A stretch of DNA of 64,000 bases. Origin: Liopterus haemorrhoidalis (Eukaryota; Arthropoda; Insecta; Coleoptera; Dytiscidae). The notes under the pieces are model-generated. The model was not told the DNA's origin, did no database searches, and saw only the letters and a list, made by a program, of their open reading frames with translations. The DNA lies in assembly GCA_963971575.1 (NCBI GenBank), contig OZ020624.1:9138625-9202624 (forward strand), in the 5' to 3' direction. Positions 58,469-64,000 of the stretch are shown piece after piece. The translations under genes were made by a program, and so were the position numbers. The number at the start of each line of letters is the position of its first letter. Position 1 is the first letter of the stretch.

Positions 58469-59403
58469 TTTTTAGGGTTTTGTAGGTATGACCAAAAAAC
58501 CCTTATACCGTCATTTTGTCGTCTGTCTGTCTGTCTGTCTGTATGTTCAGTAAAAATTGTAGCCAAACGGCTAAACCTAGAGAGTTGAAATTTGGCATGT
58601 TTATACAACTCTTTGACCCACACATAGGAAAAATAAAAAACATCTAAAAAACATAACCCCCTAAAAATATAAAAAAATGTGCTCATCGAAAAAAAAATAT
58701 TTTTTTTTATAATTTTGAGTAGGGTATCAAATGAAAGCCCTTGGTACGCGGATTAACGAGCAAAATTTTATTTTTGCAAAATAAATTATTTTGAGGTGAT
58801 TTTTGCCAAAATTGTGCAAAAAATTTTTTGTCCCACACCCTGTAGCCCAGATGGTTTAAACTAAAAATCTGAAAAAATTCTAAGTAATGTACATTGGTGT
58901 GAACCGGAATAGTACAACAGGAATTTTTGATCAGATTATGTTCTTGGAAAAAAACGCATTTTTTGTGTTTTTTGGCTAATAATGTACACAAATTATAGCT
59001 TTGTAACACGTTACACTAAAAGGTGTATGCTGGTCTAGTGGTTATGACGTTGGCTTTTTACCCAACCAACTCGATCCGAAAGGGATCGAACCCTGCAAGA
59101 AGAGACAATATTAATTGTTGTTTTTTTTTTGAATTTTTATATTTTTTAAATTATTTTTTCAAAATTTTAGTTATTATTTGGCAAATGTTGCATTTAATTT
59201 TTAATAGCATAAATTTAATATCCAGTGGAAATTGTTTAAATTATAATTTAATTCTGTTTCAATGTACACGAAATCAGAGGGGCGGCGCTTATAACAACCA
59301 ATGAAAGCCATAGGCGCAATTTTTAAAATTCTTAATGAACCTTGCTATATAAAAAAAATATATATACTGCACATATTTAGAAACCTAAATAATGGTATTA
59401 GGC
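58469..59403 (+). mobile_element. family A repeat, copy A5, right end truncated
   Basis: Left end AGGGTTTTGTAGGTAT (58474-58489), (GTCT)n at 58519-58543. The right arm stops at about 59403 before the terminal palindrome. Confidence 0.83.
59022..59100 (+). ncRNA. tRNA-like Pol III module in copy A5
   Basis: A box TGGTCTAGTGG (59031-59041), B-box-like GGATCGAACCC (59083-59093), T-run 59121-59130. An anticodon-like stem GTTGG/CCAAC encloses CTTTTTAC. It shares GAAGAGACAATA after the module and TAGCTTTGTAACACG before it with copy A1. Confidence 0.6.
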
Positions 59404-60102
59404 GTAGTTTGCTCTAAATATTCTTTTCTCGATTGCTTGAAATTGGTCATGATTTGAAACTGAAAAAAGTGATCGGATCTCGAAATGTAATTATAGTAGT
59501 TGTAAAGTTTCCGAAATTAATGAAAGAGTGTGTCACAAGTAAAGTTGGTCAAAGTAGATTTTAAGGGCAAGTAAAAGGTAAAAAGATGCAACATGTGAAC
59601 TAAAAGTAGATCATGTATGTAAAATCAAAGTATAAAAAAATGATAAATGATGCAGAATTTAAAATGAAAGATCAAAAGAAAAGATAGCAATTTTTGCTGC
59701 CATCGCTACATAAGATAACCCAAAAATGGTAATATCAGGAAATCAGAAGAACACTAGTTTCTTTATTAGTATCTTTTGTAACAGTTTTTATTGGTCTTCC
59801 TATAAATAGGAAAGTGTTTAAACTGAAAAAACTAACCGCCATTGTATATATCGCAAAAAAATCTAAATAGGTTTTTAGAAGCAGTCACAATGAAGGTTTC
59901 TGAACACGATATAATATACCCAAATTTGTACGAGACAAATAATATAAAATTATCTCCTCCTATTCTACTTTCATCTTTATAATATTGTATTTGAAGAACT
60001 CAGGGCCCGGAGGCCAAAGGGAGTATCAGTCAATCTGAAAATTTTGTCAGATTTAATTCTGAGGATAAGCTAAGAGGAACGTAAAGAAAAATAAGGCTCT
60101 AA
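59404..60102. other. AT-rich intron
   Basis: Nothing recognised. Confidence 0.4.
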
Positions 60103-60671
60103 TACCCTTTTCACACTAGAACTTTAAGACGAGTGAACTTAAAGTTCACCGCTGTTTAACATCGGTATGCTTTCACACTTGATGTTTAAATCTCCGGTGC
60201 TGTCATCAGCTACAGTAATTTTGTCCTTAAGTTACCGTCATGAAATTACCAGTTTTGAACTGTCTGCGCAGACGCACATTTTGAATTATTATAAACAAAT
60301 ATAGATATTTCATTTCTTTCTACAATAAAGACACTACAATAAAGAATATATTACACCTGTATTAACATGTAAGTCGATACATTTTATCTCAATTATTGTA
60401 GCTCTGTATTTTATTAAACACATTATTAAAATAAATAATTTTATATATAATACAGTATTCTTGTTTATGATAATATAAAATGTTCACAGTACAAATTCAA
60501 AGAGTATTTTTATACAAAAGAAATTATGTTGGCAATGCGGACGATGTTTAAGACGCAGATCTCTGTCTTAAACATCGCTTGAATTTAGACGAGGTCATAC
60601 GGTTTCACATTAGCGTTTAAAGACACATTCACTTTAACATCCGATCTTAAAGTTCTAGTGTGAAAAGGGTA
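60103..60671 (+). mobile_element. PIF/Harbinger-like MITE, copy 2, 569 bp
   Basis: TAA duplication (60100-60102, 60672-60674). Ends TACCCTTTTCACACTAGAAC and inverted copy, about 27 bases. The interior has a hairpin CGATGTTTAAGAC...GTCTTAAACATCG at 60542-60577. Inverted copy of 38143-38715. Confidence 0.85.
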
Positions 60672-60689
60672 TAAGTCTCTCTTCTTGGT

Positions 60690-61460
60690 CAGTCGAGTTG
60701 ACTTTGATACTCAAATAAGTAATTCATCTCTCCAAGAATCTTGTATGGCAATACTTGATTGCGAGATCTATTAACTGAACAACCTGTGTTCAATTTTCCT
60801 TCATAAATTATCTTTGCTATTATATTCTTCTTCATCTTCATCATGTTCCCTATCCACTGTAAGTGTCTACCCCACATTTCTTAAGTGATATTTGGATATT
60901 AGTACAGCAATATGAAAAAACAAGTTTCCATTGTTATTGATATTGTTATAAAATTAAAAGTATCTCAGTTATTTTTTGTAACTTATATCAGTCACCGGTT
61001 TTCAGATTACACAGTAGCATGGTCCTTCTAAATGAGTTTCCCCATGTTTATCTAGGACATCTCACTTTCTGTGATCGCATGAGTTACATTGTAATACTCT
61101 CTTGGAAAACCATTGGTCTTTCATTCTTGTAACGTAATCATTCCATTTCATTTGTCTACAGTCATCTGTACATCTTTTCTCTTACGTTGCTTATCGTCAT
61201 TGTTGGGGAGTTGTAATTTGTACAACATGAATTCCATATACAGTATGACTTCATCAGATTTTCAGCATTACGTAGGGTTTGCTTCATCGTATGACCGTGA
61301 GATCTCGCATATGATCTAATCATCAGAGATCTACATCAAGGACCTTTTCCTTCCACCTTCTTTGAATGACATGTTTGTCCAAGTTGTTATTTTGGATTAG
61401 GTGGCCAAAATATTGAATTCTTTTTTACATCGTCTGTTATCGAAAAATCTTGAATCAGGA
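60690..61460 (-). pseudogene. decayed non-LTR retrotransposon 3' region
   Basis: Minus strand 60877-60700 reads RHLQWIGNMMKMKKNIIAK, like the RRLRWxGHxxRM motif at the C-terminus of many LINE polyproteins. Further upstream on that strand, AATATTTTGGCCACCTAATC resembles a segment common in LINE coding regions (61395-61415). Frame destroyed by many stops. Confidence 0.5.
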
Positions 61461-62957
61461 ATTGTGTTCTGAAGGTATAAATTTTAAATGAAACTCTGAA
61501 TATATATTTATTAAAACCTAGATGTACATTTTGTCTTTATGTAGTTCTCATTAGTCGAGCCATCTGGCAGATCGACGAAATACTTGGTGGACCGCCTGCT
61601 TCTATTGACCGAATTTTGCTGCACGGCTACCATTAAAATTGTCCCTTACATATTTTGTCCCAGTCCAACACTGCTCATTAGCAATGCCCAAATAGTGTCG
61701 ATAATTATCGACGGTCGTACTCTAACTCTATTCTGAATTGCTGCATTTCTTATACATGTCCATTCACGAGACACCTGCTGACTAAAAATTCATGTCTTTA
61801 ACTGGCATTTTACTTTCTTCGCGTGGTGTAGAGTTAATACTTCAATACCATATTAAGATATTAAATTTAAAAATAATCATTAATAAATAAAAACCATTTT
61901 GTAAATACTGGAAATACAACTCCATGTATACATAATTATTTTGTATATCAATTATAAACATTCAACCAGTTAAAAGAACACAAAATTAATGAAAAAGGTC
62001 ATCAAAAAATGATTTGTGATAAAATTAAAATCAGAGAATCGAATAATCTTAATCGAATTACACAATTGTGATAAAGGAGGTAATATTAACTCATTAGTTG
62101 TAGTAGAGAAATACCAGTTTTGCAGGTTGAGACAGAGTATGAACACAAGTAAATAAAGTATTTAAGTAATACGTGTTTGTGATGGATTACAAGTGTATGA
62201 GAATGCTGTCACAGTCCCTGTTGAATTAAAAGATTTAAACAAGACTTTCTATTGCTTCGGAATATGTCGTTAAAATTACTTCGATTTATTAACTTTTATT
62301 TAATTAACACATATAGTACGGGAAACGGAAGAAAAGCTAGCAAATAATGCAGTTACTGACAACATAAACAAGAAACACTATAATAAAATGCAGATGCGAT
62401 ACGGCAGCTTACATAGAAAAAAAACCTAGGGATTCTTTTTGTCCGGAGCTTAAATTCAGTAAAGATGGGACCTGATATATAAGCATAGTACAGCTGGATA
62501 TTGGAACATACAGGGCAATTTTTTCGCTATTTTAGATGAAAAGAAAAATTAATATACACGTCTCCCACAACTGGGCCTTCTGAGATCATCTTCATTACAG
62601 CTTTGGCATAATGTAGTGTTGTCATCCATTACAACCTTGATTGAACAATATTCCACCAGTTCTTTATTTTTAAAACCTCGATGGCTTGTTCGGCACCGTC
62701 CAATTAACTTATTTTGGGTCTTCATCACACTTTCTGTACTGATCTTCCCTAGGTCATACGCTATATATGCCTTATACACCTTACGCGTAATATTTTTGCG
62801 GACAATATCCTCCCTATTTAACAATTTATGTAGTTCAAAATTAAATCATTTCTTCCAACTACAATATTTTTCAGAAAATGTTTAGCTCGAAAATGCCCGG
62901 AATCTTTTCTTTTTTAAACAAAACCCAAGTTACTGCAGCATATGTAAGTCATTCTTG
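61461..62957. other. AT-rich intron with one unrecognised frame
   Basis: 61540-61760 is less AT-rich and may be decayed coding sequence, not identified. See 62549-62824. Confidence 0.35.
62549..62824 (-). other. 91-codon open frame, unrecognised
   Basis: Minus-strand frame with SVMKTQNKLIGRCRTSHRGF and TTLCQSCNEDD. The C-x2-C pairs look protein-like. It begins at TTG, not ATG. It could be a relic exon or TE remnant; I cannot assign it. Confidence 0.25.
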
Positions 62958-63240
62958 AATGGAGATCTATAATCAGTTGGGAGAGGTATTTACCACAGAA
63001 ACTATAGAAATGACAAATAAGACGTATGGAAATAAAGTTTTGAACAGATTTAATGTCTTCAGGTGGTATGCTCGATTCGTGACAGGAGAGTCTACAGAAG
63101 ATGATGAGACAAGTGGCTGTAGCTCATCAAGTCTAACTTAGGAAAACGTTGATACTGAAGTTGAGTTGGTAAAGAATGATCATCGAATGGTCATTATTAC
63201 TGAAAATGTATGGATCAATTCTCGCAAGCAAACTGTGTTA
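62958..63240 (+). pseudogene. mariner transposase N-terminal relic
   Basis: Reads MEIYNQLGEVFTTETIEMTN, then FNVFRWYARFVTGESTEDDE and, after a stop at 63139, LVKNDHRMVII. This is the alignment pattern of the mariner N-terminal DNA-binding domain (VxxWxxRFxxGRxxxEDDxRSGRPS). No ends or catalytic domain. Confidence 0.65.
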
Positions 63241-63349
63241 TGGGTACTATCCATAACCTACGCTCACCCGTAATATTTAAATCGTTACGGATGTGCTCAG
63301 AATCAATCAATTGTTTGTAAGTACACTTAATACCTATAGATTGGTTTTA

Positions 63350-63548
63350 CCATGAGTTCAAAAAGAAATATCATAAGGGCTTGGCTATGAAAAAATAAAA
63401 TAATGTCCGCTGCAAGCTTTATATAACAATATAAACTTATGACAACAACAACAGTGATGACAGTTAATTAATTCTAAAGCTTGCTATTGACATCACGTTT
63501 ATTTTCCATAGCTTCCAACCCTTATGTAATTTCTTTTTGAACTCATGG
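63350..63548. mobile_element. Harbinger-like MITE, 199 bp
   Basis: TTA duplication (63347-63349, 63549-63551). Ends CCATGAGTTCAAAAAGAAAT and inverted copy, about 30 bases with few mismatches. Confidence 0.8.
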
Positions 63549-63912
63549 TTAGAACTCGATACGGGTTCTACAGAATTGGTCCATAAAGGAAAAAGAAGTT
63601 ATGTAAATGGCTTTTACCTCATGTTTTGCCAGCTGAGCAAAGAGTCAGTCGCTTTTTGACCCAAAACTTTATAATCATACTTTATCATCAAAATCATCTC
63701 CTCATCTTATTTATTGAAATTATGAGAATTATTATTTGATTCCAAAATTAAAAACGAAGCTGAGGAAGCATTCATTTGTGAAGTCATCCAATAAGCTGTT
63801 ATCAACAAATTAGACATGTTTACTATGACTCTAAAAATTGTTCGACCGCGCTACAATGGATGACATTGGGTCAAATTTGGAATCAAATTCATTTTTTTCC
63901 AGTCATTATTAC

Positions 63913-64000
63913 CGACCGCCAACGTATATAAGGGAGGTATTGTGATCATACCGATTTTGACATTTCGAGATTTCGATGGATCTCCACGAATTAGGGTCCC
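63913..64000. repeat. family H repeat, copy 2, runs off window
   Basis: TTACCGACCGCCAACGTATA onward matches 33281-33372 closely; truncated by the window end. Confidence 0.8.

Larger units (their letters stand above)
4353..64000 (+). other. probable dachsous intron, at least 59.6 kb
   Basis: No second dachsous exon (DxNDN linkers, cadherin repeats) was recognised downstream of the donor at 4353. The following sequence is TE-dense and runs to the window end. Short exons could be missed, and another gene may lie within. Confidence 0.6.

Noticed and set aside
59022..59100. Calling the family A modules or the SINE head genuine tRNA genes
   Set aside because: A and B boxes are present, but acceptor and T stems do not pair and each lies inside a repeat copy, so tRNA-like is the most that can be said.

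Overview
This is an AT-rich insect nuclear window. It carries one recognisable host gene exon in a sea of transposable-element (TE) debris. I infer insect because the single long clean coding block (2592-4352, plus strand) reads as the N-terminus of the giant cadherin Dachsous and closely matches what I know of insect Dachsous, and because the TE set (mariner, pogo, piggyBac, hAT, Harbinger-like, a tRNA-derived SINE, non-LTR relics) is typical of insects. I cannot name the order or species.

Layout. 1-2560: probably the 5' UTR intron of dachsous, with one copy of a roughly 1 kb repeat (family A). 2561-4352: the first coding exon, with signal peptide, five cadherin repeats and the start of a sixth, and a clean acceptor and donor. 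4353-64000: no further dachsous exon was recognised, so this is most simply one intron of at least 59.6 kb. Its contents include six mariner/IS630-type elements or relics, a further IS630-like relic at 9705, a pogo element, a Tigger-like element, a piggyBac carrying a SINE, several hAT elements (two with perfect 8-bp target duplications, one nested in another), PIF/Harbinger-like MITEs with 3-bp duplications, a large fold-back element and short MITEs. None of the transposases is intact; all are frameshifted, stop-interrupted, truncated or internally deleted.

The most unusual object is family A: five near full-length copies (about 716, 17771, 24730, 27042 and 58474) plus two fragments. Each near-complete copy is a DNA-transposon-like unit with related terminal motifs and terminal hairpins. 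At the same internal position and in the same orientation, each also carries a tRNA-like module with A-box and B-box motifs followed by a T-run. The arms are well conserved but the modules differ strongly between copies. Two other families (G and H) share a start layout and a long internal block. A roughly 40-bp hairpin-forming minisatellite recurs inside several otherwise different terminal-inverted-repeat elements.

Other candidates for host or domesticated sequence are an antisense THAP zinc-finger exon with a canonical splice donor (23750-23947, minus) and two small unrecognised open frames (47541-47717 plus, 62549-62824 minus). All family, repeat and splice calls come from reading the sequence; no database search or alignment was run.
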